Below, in pieces: positions 26,693 to 34,623 of a DNA stretch of 64,000 nt. This DNA is from Planctomycetota bacterium. Lineage in GTDB: Bacteria; Planctomycetota; Phycisphaerae; Phycisphaerales; SM1A02. The position numbers were made by a program, and so were the translations under genes. The notes under the pieces were generated by a model. It worked only from the letters and a program-made list of their open reading frames with translations, was not told where the DNA came from and searched no databases. Numbering within the stretch: position 1 is the first letter of the stretch; each line of letters opens with the position of its first letter. The stretch covers positions 1 through 64,000 of the forward strand of contig JAPLMU010000126.1 in the NCBI GenBank assembly GCA_026386795.1, written 5' to 3'.

Positions 26693-27883
26693 ATGGCAAC
26701 TGACGCGACGAATAATGACATTGTGGTGGACGCAGTTGGCCTGACCAAGGTGTTCAGCGATTTCTGGCTCCGCCAGAAATCGATCGCCGTTGATGGCATC
26801 TCCTTTGAGATTCGCCGCGACGAGATCTTCGGACTGCTTGGCCCGAACGGCAGTGGCAAGAGCACCACCATCAAGATGATTCTTGGCTTGTTGCATCGCA
26901 GCAAGGGGAATCTTTCGGTGTTCGGCAAGGAACCCACGGATGTCGCCGTCAAGCGGCGCATTGGCTACCTGCCGGAAGAGAGTTACATGTACCGGTTCCT
27001 GACACCGGTTGAGACCCTTGATTTCTACGGCAAACTCTTCGGTCTACCGCGCGCAATTCGTCGCAGTCGCATTGACGAATTGCTGGAAATGGTTGGCATG
27101 ACGCACGCCGCGAATCGCCCGGTTGGCGAATTTTCCAAAGGCATGGCGCGGCGTCTGGGAATCGCGCAGGCACTTATCAATGATCCTGATCTACTCATTC
27201 TTGATGAACCAACATCGGGTCTTGATCCGCTCGGTTCGCGCCAAGTGAAAGATTTGCTTCTTGACCTTGGGCGACGCGGCAAGACCATCCTGCTCTCCAG
27301 TCACCAACTTGACGATGTGCAGGATGTGTGTGATCGCATGGTGATCCTCTACGGCGGCAAGATTCGCAGCGAGGGCACCGTGGACGAGCTGCTCGAAGAC
27401 TCCGGCCGTACCGTCATCACTACGCCGCGACTCGACGCAGCCACCGTCACCAAGATTGAGCGGATCATCCGCGAGACCGCACACGTTGAAGTCGAGCGCG
27501 TGGCCGCGCCGCGACAGCGCCTCGAGGACCTCTTCCTGCAGATTGTTGAACGTGCGCGCAATGATCGTGCCGCAACAAGCGGGGCGGGCGCAGGCGGACC
27601 AACAGCGGCGTTCCTGCGTGGCGAAGAGAAGGAAGGCGGTGGGCTGATTGCTGATCTTGAAGCGGTTATTCAGGCCCCCAAACCTGTTGTTACCACTGTG
27701 CCGGCAACACCAACTGCTGATACTGCGGTGCTTGACGCGCTCGTGAGTGGCAAGCCTGTGACTGCCGCCACCAAGGCTGAACCGGGCGCGCCTGCACCGA
27801 AGACAACGAAGGCTCCGGAACCACCAAAGGATGTCGATCGATCGGTCATCGATGATCTGCTTGGCGGAGGCGGGAATCCGTGA
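26693..27883 (+). CDS. ABC-2 type transporter ATPase with long C-terminal extension
   Basis: A 396-residue protein. Residues about 10-235 form the ATPase: Walker A GPNGSGKST, Q-loop region LPEESYM, signature EFSKGMARRLGIAQAL (the SKGM variant usual in ABC-2 exporters), Walker B LLILDEPTSGLDP, and SSHQLDDV for the switch region. After about residue 310 it carries a Pro/Ala/Thr/Lys-rich tail ending in DVDRSVIDDLLGGGGNP, not part of a normal ATPase. The gene overlaps permease B by 4 nt (GTGA). It may serve both permease B and the divergent permease A. Confidence 0.9.
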   Translation: MATDATNNDIVVDAVGLTKVFSDFWLRQKSIAVDGISFEIRRDEIFGLLGPNGSGKSTTIKMILGLLHRSKGNLSVFGKEPTDVAVKRRIGYLPEESYMYRFLTPVETLDFYGKLFGLPRAIRRSRIDELLEMVGMTHAANRPVGEFSKGMARRLGIAQALINDPDLLILDEPTSGLDPLGSRQVKDLLLDLGRRGKTILLSSHQLDDVQDVCDRMVILYGGKIRSEGTVDELLEDSGRTVITTPRLDAATVTKIERIIRETAHVEVERVAAPRQRLEDLFLQIVERARNDRAATSGAGAGGPTAAFLRGEEKEGGGLIADLEAVIQAPKPVVTTVPATPTADTAVLDALVSGKPVTAATKAEPGAPAPKTTKAPEPPKDVDRSVIDDLLGGGGNP

Positions 27884-29937
27884 CCGCACTCGTGGCGCGG
27901 CTCCATCGCTGGATCGGCGAGCGCATGGCAACGCGTGCGGCGCGCATTCTGGCAACCGTTGCCATTTTGGTAGCGCTTGGTCTGATCGCGTGGCCGCTCA
28001 TGACGACATCGCTCTCTCTGCAGACGCAGCGGGCAGCCATCTTGAAGTCACTTGAAAAATGCTCTGCGAAAGACCGTGATCCGGCCGCCATGCAACTCAT
28101 GCAACGCGGCATGGTGACAGTTGGTGACCGTGAATACGGCGGTCCTCGTGTCGTCGGTCGGGCCGTCGATCTCTTTGATGATGCAGGCTTGATGCCAGCT
28201 GATGTGAAGCTGGAACTTTCTTGGCGCTTGCTCGGTGACCAGGTTCCACTGTGGATGCCCTATGTTCTGGTGCGTTCCCCGCTACTGGTGATCACGGTAT
28301 TGGCACTGAGCGGTATCGGTGCACTCGCAGTCGTGTGGATTGGGCTGCTGCTCCCGGCTCTTGAAGTGGGAGGCACGGTCGCGGCGGCGGCAACCTTCTG
28401 TTGGTGGATGGGCTGGCCCGTTGCCACGCAGTGGTTGATCAGTTCCGCACTTTCGCTATTGCTCTTTGCATTTCTCTGGAACGGCGCGCGCGCGCTTCTT
28501 GGCGTTCGTTCCGGCCCATTTGCAGTGGCATCCAACACGGCGCTCGAAGGCATACGCACCTTGGCACTTCCTGGATTTGCGCTACCCATCGCAATGATCG
28601 TCCCGTTTCTTGCGCTTTCGCGGGAGCGCGGCGAGGCGCTGTTGCAGGCGATTCCGGGATTCCTTGACTGGGGTCACACCGCGTTCTACACAATGGCTGC
28701 GCTCTTCGTGATCGTCTTCGGTTGCGCGAGCACCGCGTTTGAGATTCGCGATCGTCAAGTGTGGTCTGTGGTGACAAAGCCGATTTCGCATGGTGGCTGG
28801 CTGCTCGGAAAGTGGATCGGCACGTTTGCGCTTGGGTTTTCCTTGGTCGTCGGTGGTGGTCTGCTGCTTGCTGCGGGCACTTCGTACCTTGCTTCACAGA
28901 AGCCACTTGACGAGCGTGATGCCCGCGATGTACGCGACACAGTGCTCGTTGGTCGCGTTGGGTTTCGACCGGAGTTTGAGACGCTCCCGCCTGAGCGATT
29001 GCGAGAGATCATCGACCAGACGATTGAGGGCGACTCGGTACTCAAGGCGGATATCGCCAACGGTCTTGCTGATGAGTCACAATCGCGCCGCAGTATTGCC
29101 ACGGCGAAGCAGCGAGAGTTTCTCAATCAGCAGCGCCGCATCGGGCCGGGCGAGAGCCGGGAGTTCGTGTTTCATGGGCTTTCCGGAGTCGTTGCGCAGC
29201 AGCGCGGCATTTCGCTCCGGTACAAACTGCATGGTGGCGGCGAGGATGAACATAAGAAGTTCCCAGCCATGTTCCAGTACACCACCGGTAGCGGTGCAGG
29301 TATGTGGGAACTGCGCGAGTGGACCCCGGGCGAGGCCTATACCCTCGATATTGATCCGAAATTTGTGGACCAGCAGGGCGATCTGAACATCAGAATCTTC
29401 TCAGCGGGCTGGGACGAAGAGAAAAAGCAGCCGATTCCTTTACAGTTGACCATCTTTGTCGAAGATGATTCGCTTGAAGTGATGGCCGCCGAATCCACCT
29501 TTGTAGGGAACCTTGCTTCAGCTGTGATTGTTGATGGGTGCAAACTCGCGTTCCTTGCAGCGCTCGCAGTTGCCGGCGGTTCACTCTTAAGCTTTCCGAT
29601 CGCAGTGCTACTCACCTTTGGCGTCTTTGCGATGGCGACGCTGACGCCGTTCTTAGCAACATCCATCAAGTACTACTATCCCGATGAGAAGAGCGGCATC
29701 ATCATTTGGATTTTCCAAGCGGCGGTATTGGCGATTGCCCGAACCGTTGAATTCCTGCTGAGTGGATTTGCGGCGCGTAGCCCCAGTGATTCGCTTGCTC
29801 AGGGGCGCTCCATCACGTGGTCAACACTGTTCGATACGGTTGTGGGCATCGGTCTCGGTTGGACGGGCGGAATTTTGCTTATCGGCTGGCTTGGCATTCG
29901 TCGGAAGGAGATCGCCGTTTACAGCGGCAACGGCTGA
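27880..29937 (+). CDS. Large ABC-2 type permease with extracytoplasmic insertion, permease B
   Basis: A 685-residue membrane protein starting with a GTG that overlaps the ATPase stop. Helices occur at about 25-44 and 125-235, followed by FEIRDRQVWSVVTKPISHGG at about 287 and GKWIG, homologous to the coupling segment of permease A. A soluble insertion of roughly 200 residues lies between about 345 and 545 (ERDARDVRDTVLVGRVGF, GESREFVFHGL, FPAMFQYTTG, IPLQLTIFVEDDSLEV), predicted to fold as beta-sandwich outside the membrane. The C-terminal helices are separated by LTPFLATSIKYYYPDEKSG. Such an insertion suggests a substrate- or partner-binding domain. Confidence 0.8.
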   Translation: MTALVARLHRWIGERMATRAARILATVAILVALGLIAWPLMTTSLSLQTQRAAILKSLEKCSAKDRDPAAMQLMQRGMVTVGDREYGGPRVVGRAVDLFDDAGLMPADVKLELSWRLLGDQVPLWMPYVLVRSPLLVITVLALSGIGALAVVWIGLLLPALEVGGTVAAAATFCWWMGWPVATQWLISSALSLLLFAFLWNGARALLGVRSGPFAVASNTALEGIRTLALPGFALPIAMIVPFLALSRERGEALLQAIPGFLDWGHTAFYTMAALFVIVFGCASTAFEIRDRQVWSVVTKPISHGGWLLGKWIGTFALGFSLVVGGGLLLAAGTSYLASQKPLDERDARDVRDTVLVGRVGFRPEFETLPPERLREIIDQTIEGDSVLKADIANGLADESQSRRSIATAKQREFLNQQRRIGPGESREFVFHGLSGVVAQQRGISLRYKLHGGGEDEHKKFPAMFQYTTGSGAGMWELREWTPGEAYTLDIDPKFVDQQGDLNIRIFSAGWDEEKKQPIPLQLTIFVEDDSLEVMAAESTFVGNLASAVIVDGCKLAFLAALAVAGGSLLSFPIAVLLTFGVFAMATLTPFLATSIKYYYPDEKSGIIIWIFQAAVLAIARTVEFLLSGFAARSPSDSLAQGRSITWSTLFDTVVGIGLGWTGGILLIGWLGIRRKEIAVYSGNG

Positions 29938-29940
29938 CCG

Positions 29941-31905
29941 ATGCGCGATCGCACCATCCAGATCCTTTCGGTTCTCGCAGCCGTGGCAGCGCTATTCACT
30001 GCATCCGCGCTGCTGCCGCGCATCGTTGCGGCAAGTGATGAAGGCAAGTTGCGCTACACCGATGTTTCGGTGGAGGGCGCACCGCCAATCGTTGCCATCG
30101 GCGCGGCAGTGGGTGCATTGCGCGGTCTCGTCGTGGATTATTTATGGATTCGCCTGCAACAGATGCGCGAAACCTCGCAGTTCTACGACGCGCGCCGATT
30201 GGCTGATCTCATCACCAAGTTGCAACCTCGTTTCGGCGAAGTATGGGCATTCCACGGTCACAACTTGGCGTACAACCTTTCGGTAATGACCAGCACGCCT
30301 GAGGAGCGCTGGAAGCTCGTCAATGAAGGCATTGACTTGGTTCGCAACAAGGGCATTCGCTACAACCCAAATGACCTGATTCTTTACAAGGAATTGGGTG
30401 GGTGGTTTGCGCACAAGATTGACGGCCTCAGCGATGACGCGCATCTCTATTACAAGCGCGAATTTGCTAAGGAGTGGCACCTGCTTCTTGGTGAGCCACC
30501 GCCTGGCTCCGAGGATCGCGCCGCATGGCTGCAGGCGATTGTCGATGCTCCAGACACCTACGAGGAACTGATAGCGCGCGAACCCGACGTTGCCACAATG
30601 CTTGCGACGCTTGAGGCGAAGATGCGCGTGTTCGACCCGAAGTACAAAGTGAAGTTGGACCGCGACTTCCTGTTCACGCACGGGCGCTGGCACTCGGTGC
30701 GAACTGGTGCGGGTTACGCCAAGCTCTTCAATCTGCAGGATCAATTCCGTCGCCGGGATCCGGTGTATGCATCGGTGGACGATGTCTTCTCAGATCCAGC
30801 GAACGCCAAGGCGATTGATCAGTTGGTGACGTTCCTCCGTAAACGTGTGCTTATTGACGATTACAACATGGATCCCGCGCGCATGGCTCGCTACACGCGT
30901 GAGTTTGGTCCATTTGACTGGAGACATCCGCAGTCGCATGCGTTCTACTGGTCAAAGATGGGCGCAGAAATTGGCTCAGAGCGCTACAACAATGACGAGG
31001 ACATCTACCGGATCCTCAATGATGATCGCACAACCATTCAGGCTATGCAGGCGCTCGCTCACTCTGGGCTGATGCGCGTCGATCCGTTCTCAACCGACAA
31101 CCCAACACGGCTCTATGACATTCGTTGGATCAAGGCTATTGATCGCTATTTCCGCGAGCTGTACAGCAAGCATTTCAAAGCACGCGGCGGTGGTCCGGAC
31201 ACTTTTGTTGACTTCTATGAGAACTTCATGGCGCAGGCAGTGCGCGAGCTCTATCACGCAGGTGAGGCAGAGGAGGCGCAGAAGCTCCTTGATGAGCTCG
31301 ACAAATTATGCGGTCGCGGTGGCTTGATCCCAAACAATAAATATGTTGCTCCCCTCGATGTATTCGTGCGCAACGCGACATTCGGCGATTATGAGATGGT
31401 TCCCGATGTGGCGCGCACGGATGTCGCGGCCATCCTTCGTCGCGGTTTCTTGGAGGGATACTTGGTCGGCAAGAAGAAGGTGCTTGATGATGCGTTGGTG
31501 TATGCGCGCGATCTCACTGAGTACTTCCGTACCAACCGATTCACTGACTTTCGTACCAAGATGGGTGACGCGCGCCTCGCTGATTTGATTGGATCGCTCG
31601 AGCGCAGCGTTGAAGATGTTCTTGTGAGCATCATGCAGGACGGCTCGCTTCCGCTTGTTGACCGGCTCACGGTGTACAACCGCCTGCCGGAAGATCAGCG
31701 CGCCATGGTCTACGACTCAGCACGCGCGCGCATTGAGGCGGATCTGGCAGCGAGCCCGCTTGGCTCGGGCGGCGCGAAGGCGGAGAATCTGTTCCCAGAG
31801 CCGCCGAACATGGATGCCTACCGCGCCCGCAAGGCGGAGCGCGAGAGCAAGCGCGCGGCTGAGGACAAGGCGCGCCAAGAAGGTTCGATGGACCGCAAGC
31901 GCTGA
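29941..31905 (+). CDS. Membrane-anchored 654-residue helical-repeat protein, function unknown
   Basis: It starts 3 nt after permease B. One N-terminal helix (ILSVLAAVAALFTASALLP) anchors a large soluble part. The segment GALRGLVVDYLWIRLQQMRE, LADLITKLQPRFGEVWAFHG and LAYNLSVMTSTPEERWKLV is, from memory, a conserved block in a protein of the Verrucomicrobia and related PVC bacteria, with no assigned function. The middle is TPR-like helical; the last 40 residues are a charged tail (YRARKAERESKRAAEDKARQ). Its place at the end of the SPFH-ABC operon makes it a likely component of the same assembly. Confidence 0.6.
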   Translation: MRDRTIQILSVLAAVAALFTASALLPRIVAASDEGKLRYTDVSVEGAPPIVAIGAAVGALRGLVVDYLWIRLQQMRETSQFYDARRLADLITKLQPRFGEVWAFHGHNLAYNLSVMTSTPEERWKLVNEGIDLVRNKGIRYNPNDLILYKELGGWFAHKIDGLSDDAHLYYKREFAKEWHLLLGEPPPGSEDRAAWLQAIVDAPDTYEELIAREPDVATMLATLEAKMRVFDPKYKVKLDRDFLFTHGRWHSVRTGAGYAKLFNLQDQFRRRDPVYASVDDVFSDPANAKAIDQLVTFLRKRVLIDDYNMDPARMARYTREFGPFDWRHPQSHAFYWSKMGAEIGSERYNNDEDIYRILNDDRTTIQAMQALAHSGLMRVDPFSTDNPTRLYDIRWIKAIDRYFRELYSKHFKARGGGPDTFVDFYENFMAQAVRELYHAGEAEEAQKLLDELDKLCGRGGLIPNNKYVAPLDVFVRNATFGDYEMVPDVARTDVAAILRRGFLEGYLVGKKKVLDDALVYARDLTEYFRTNRFTDFRTKMGDARLADLIGSLERSVEDVLVSIMQDGSLPLVDRLTVYNRLPEDQRAMVYDSARARIEADLAASPLGSGGAKAENLFPEPPNMDAYRARKAERESKRAAEDKARQEGSMDRKR

Positions 31906-31907
31906 TG

Positions 31908-31913
31908 TAGCCT
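31908..31913 (+). promoter_or_regulatory. Putative -10 box (TAGCCT) before the FAH-family remnant
   Basis: TAGCCT lies 3 nt after the upstream stop codon and 7 nt before the ATG at 31921. No ribosome binding site fits in this gap, so transcription would be leaderless or the gene relies on read-through. Confidence 0.3.
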
Positions 31914-31920
31914 TCGCGCC

Positions 31921-32525
31921 ATGCGCACGCCTCCTCCTGCAATTCTGGCTATTGGGAAGAACTACGCGGACCACGTTGCCGAAATGGGTGGCAAGGCGCC
32001 GGACGCATTGGTGATGTTCATGAAGAACCCATCGTCCGTATGTGCCGATGGTGACGCGATCGTCATTCCATCCATCTGCGATGAGCACGGTCCGCAGGTT
32101 GACTTCGAAGGCTGTCGGTCATCGGCGGTTACGCGGTGGCGAACGATGTCACTGCACGTTGGTGGCAGCGCGAGGGTGGTGGCGGCCAGTTTTGCCGCGG
32201 CAAGGGCTTTGACACATTCTGCCCGATCGGTGCGATCACACCAACGGCTGCGATCCCGGATCCGCAGGCACTCCGTATTGTCACTCGGCTCAACGGGGTG
32301 GTGATGCAGGATGCTTCGACATCCATCATGTTGCACTCCGTGGCGCGGATTGTCTCGGAGCTTTCGCGTGGCACGACGCTTCGAGCTGGCACGGTGATTC
32401 TCACCGGAACGCCATCCGGCGTCGGATTTGGCCGTACCCCTCAGGTGTTCTTGAAGGCAGGCGACGTTGTGGAAATTGAAATCGCGGGCGTCGGTCGGAT
32501 CAGCAATCCGGTGCAACATGCCTGA
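31921..32525 (+). pseudogene. Fumarylacetoacetate hydrolase family gene with internal deletion and frameshift
   Basis: Two adjoining frames together make one FAH-family protein. The first frame gives AILAIGKNYADHVAEMGGKAP through EHGPQVDFEG. It then leaves the family, which resumes in another frame at VIGGYAVANDVTARWWQ and runs to TGTPSGVGFGRTPQVFLKAGDVVEIEI and the stop at 32523. Compared with the usual spacing between these blocks, about 20 codons are missing, including the second glutamate expected in the metal-binding ExE pair. So the product should be inactive unless this is an assembly error. The 3' end overlaps yidD by 8 nt. Confidence 0.8.
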
Positions 32526-32745
32526 GCGCAGTCACGCAGCACGCGCATGTATCGGCGCAATTCATTTCTACCAACGCCGTATCGCATGGATCACACGCGG
32601 CTGGTGCCGCTTCCATCCTTCGTGCTCGGTGTACGCAGTCGAAGCCATCGAGCGTCACGGCGCGGTGCGCGGATCATGGCTTGCGAGTTGCAGAATCGCG
32701 CGATGCAATCCGTGGGGCGGATGCGGCCACGACCCAGTGCCGTGA
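32518..32745 (+). CDS. yidD: Membrane protein insertion efficiency factor YidD
   Basis: A 75-residue protein with the YidD hallmarks: AIHFYQRRI near the N-terminus, then CRFHPSCSVYAVEAIERHG and the C-terminal RCNPWGGCGHDPVP. YidD helps YidC-dependent insertion of inner-membrane proteins. The ATG at 32518 overlaps the end of the broken FAH gene; the longer ORF start reads FAH sequence out of frame. It faces rnpA with 23 bp between stops, whereas in most bacteria yidD follows rnpA on the same strand. Confidence 0.88.
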   Translation: MPERSHAARACIGAIHFYQRRIAWITRGWCRFHPSCSVYAVEAIERHGAVRGSWLASCRIARCNPWGGCGHDPVP

Positions 32746-32768
32746 TGACTGATGATGTGTGGTGCTGA

Positions 32769-33146
32769 TTACGGCTGATCCACATGCGGTGGGATTAATG
32801 CATGCAGCGCGCGCGCCGACTGATCCAAGGCGTTCCGATACCGTTCAGCGTCCCACTCTTCATGGCGGCGCGCGACCAACACAAGATCGAGTCCCGTTGG
32901 CAGCTCATGTTGCAGCGCGCGGAATGCCTCGCGCAGGAGGCGCTTCAATCGGTTGCGCGCAACAGCATTGCCCACCTTGCGGGAAACGCTCAACCCGATG
33001 CGCGTGATCGGCAGCCCATTGCGGGCCGCGTAGACGATGATCCCGCCGCAGTCCTGACGGCGCCGCAGCGCATAGGCACGGTCGAAGTCCTCGCCGCGTT
33101 TGACGTGTAGGAGGGCCGGGAATCGTAGATTTCCGCTTGGAGGCAT
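32769..33146 (-). CDS. rnpA: Ribonuclease P protein component
   Basis: The basic protein that helps the RNase P RNA mature tRNA 5' ends. From the ATG at 33146 it has 125 residues. HVKRGEDFDRAYALRRR near the start and the family signature SRKVGNAVARNRLKRLLREAFR (about 67-88) are clear. The longer ORF adds a Pro-rich unconserved leader and was rejected. rpmH is not upstream; instead rpoZ starts divergently 146 bp away. Confidence 0.93.
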   Translation of the reverse strand: MPPSGNLRFPALLHVKRGEDFDRAYALRRRQDCGGIIVYAARNGLPITRIGLSVSRKVGNAVARNRLKRLLREAFRALQHELPTGLDLVLVARRHEEWDAERYRNALDQSARALHALIPPHVDQP

Positions 33147-33189
33147 CGGAGGAGGGTACCGGGGCGGGGGTGCGCATATTCTCGGCTCT

Positions 33190-33217
33190 TTGCGGTTGCG
33201 CGGGGCAGGGCTATACT
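33190..33217 (+). promoter_or_regulatory. rpoZ promoter: TTGCGG, 16-bp spacer, TATACT
   Basis: TTGCGG at 33190-33195 and TATACT at 33212-33217 are 16 bp apart. The same TTGCGG-N16-TAnACT form occurs upstream of the small basic protein at 43868. Confidence 0.65.
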
Positions 33218-33291
33218 GCTCGGCTCGCGATTGGGCGGTGCCCTCCGCGTTTGGTCCACGCACATTCGGTCATTCCCATCGGAGCCTGCTC

Positions 33292-33516
33292 GTGATTGAC
33301 GCATTGAAGAGCGATGAAATCGTCCAAAAGCTTGGTGGTCGTTTCAAGTTGACCGCCCTGATCCAGCGTCGCCTCGGCGAACTCGTTGACGGCGCCCGTC
33401 CGCTCGTTGAGCGTAATGGTCGCACGGACTTCGAGGTTGTCATCGATGAGATCGTGCACGAGAAGATCACCATTGACTGGGAGGCGAGCGGGCTCGAGGC
33501 TCCGCCGCGTCGCTGA
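33292..33516 (+). CDS. rpoZ: RNA polymerase omega subunit
   Basis: A 74-residue protein, DALKSDEIVQKLGGRFKLTALIQRRLGELVDGARPLVE, which matches the omega-subunit pattern of PVC and Bacteroidetes types. Omega helps assemble the beta' subunit. The GTG at 33292 is chosen because GGAG lies 7 nt upstream and because the preceding part of the ORF is promoter and rnpA antisense. The C-terminus is acidic, then Pro/Arg. Confidence 0.85.
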   Translation: MIDALKSDEIVQKLGGRFKLTALIQRRLGELVDGARPLVERNGRTDFEVVIDEIVHEKITIDWEASGLEAPPRR

Positions 33517-33544
33517 CTTCGCATTCAGATCGGAGCGCTCCGGA

Positions 33545-33573
33545 TTGACCGGTGCCCCGATCCCGCGCATACT
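33545..33573 (+). promoter_or_regulatory. tRNA-Ser(CGA) promoter: TTGACC, 17-bp spacer, CATACT
   Basis: TTGACC at 33545-33550 and CATACT at 33568-33573 are 17 bp apart, the closest match to the sigma-70 consensus -35 in the window. The tRNA begins 21 nt after the -10 box. Confidence 0.7.
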
Positions 33574-33593
33574 GTCTTTGTCCCGTTCCACCC

Positions 33594-33680
33594 GGAGAGG
33601 TGCCTGAGCGGTTGAAGGGACTAGTCTCGAAAACTAGCAGCGGGCTTGCCTGCTCGTGGGTTCGAATCCCACCCTCTCCG
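33594..33680 (+). tRNA. tRNA-Ser, anticodon CGA
   Basis: An 87-nt class II tRNA. The acceptor stem GGAGAGG pairs with CCTCTCC and the discriminator is G. The anticodon stem CTAGT/ACTAG encloses CTCGAAA with anticodon CGA (UCG codons). A long variable arm GCAGCGGGCTTGCCTGC and T-arm GTGGGTTCGAATCCCAC are present. CCA is not encoded. It has its own promoter and terminator. Confidence 0.97.
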
Positions 33681-33684
33681 CTTC

Positions 33685-33713
33685 GCTCGCCCCGCAATCA
33701 TCGCGGGGCGAGC
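33685..33713 (+). terminator. Terminator after tRNA-Ser(CGA)
   Basis: An 11-bp perfect stem GCTCGCCCCGC / GCGGGGCGAGC with a 7-nt loop, followed by TTGCTTTTG, 4 nt after the tRNA. Confidence 0.85.
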
Positions 33714-33765
33714 TTGCTTTTGTATTGGGCTGCCATGATGCAGCGACGCGTCTCGTGATGTCTCG

Positions 33766-34623
33766 TCAGAGCCGCGTCGCTTGTGTGTCGCGAATCCATC
33801 CAGAGCGGCCGTCAGGAAGTTCGATGCGCAGCCAATCCGGGCGCACTTCGATCACCGTGCTCTCGACTCCCGGTCCAAGCGTCTCAACGAATGCGGGTTC
33901 GAATCCATCACCGTTGCCCTTACGGAGCGTGACGCCAGTCTCCACCAACACTGCGCGCGGGCGGCTGATATGGATGTACTCGTCGGCGATCGCGCTGCCG
34001 CCGAAGAGTGTTGTTCCACACAGTAGCGAGACGATCGTAATGCGCCATCCAGCTTTCGATTTCGTGCCCGCACCGCCGCGCTGTATGGCGGGACGGATGA
34101 GCCATGCGGCAAGAGCACCCCAGAAACCAAGCCAGCACAGCCAACCCAGCGTGAGCCGAATTGACCGGGGCACCACGTGCCACCAGAGTGCCACGGAATC
34201 CACAAGCAGTGTGCCGCCCGTTCGTTCGAATGAACTCTTCACGCCGGCGCGCGCGCGTGCCAGGTTGTGTTCAAGGTCGGAATCACCGGGCATGAAGCGC
34301 TCGGCGCGCAAGTATGCGGCGATCGCGTGACCGATGTCGCCAGATTCCATGTAGGCATTGCCGAGGTTGAATTCAAGTGGTCCGTTCTCGGCGCCCGCCG
34401 CGCGGATTCGTTCCCAAAGCTTGGTACTTTCGCGGAATGCGTCGAGGCTTGCGGCAGCATCAGTGCGTCGAAGTTGGACTCCGCGCTCATAGGCAACCTG
34501 CGCATCACGCGCTGCGCCGAGTGAACGGTCGTAATCAGTAGCGGATGCTTTCGATCCACTCAGTGCAGCCATCACGATGCACAGTACTACGCCAAATTTC
34601 ATGAACCAATTGGACCAATTCAT
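33766..34623 (-). CDS. batE: BatE-like protein (TPR plus SH3-like domain)
   Basis: A 285-residue protein, last of the Bat operon. A signal or anchor (FGVVLCIVMAALSGSKASA) precedes TPR helices (LEFNLGNAYMESGDIGHAIAAYLRAERFMPGDSDLEHNLARAR split over two repeats). Two membrane helices lie at about 143-163 and 176-196, and a C-terminal bacterial SH3-like domain (AVLVETGVTLRKG, WLRIELPDGRSGWIRD) follows. This architecture is the usual BatE. It overlaps batD by 4 nt. Confidence 0.82.
   Translation of the reverse strand: MNWSNWFMKFGVVLCIVMAALSGSKASATDYDRSLGAARDAQVAYERGVQLRRTDAAASLDAFRESTKLWERIRAAGAENGPLEFNLGNAYMESGDIGHAIAAYLRAERFMPGDSDLEHNLARARAGVKSSFERTGGTLLVDSVALWWHVVPRSIRLTLGWLCWLGFWGALAAWLIRPAIQRGGAGTKSKAGWRITIVSLLCGTTLFGGSAIADEYIHISRPRAVLVETGVTLRKGNGDGFEPAFVETLGPGVESTVIEVRPDWLRIELPDGRSGWIRDTQATRL

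Noticed and set aside
33742-33781. Second hairpin AGCGACGCG/CGCGTCGCT after the tRNA-Ser(CGA) terminator
   Set aside because: One arm is inside the batE coding end, the loop is 22 nt and there is no T tract; probably chance in GC-rich DNA.
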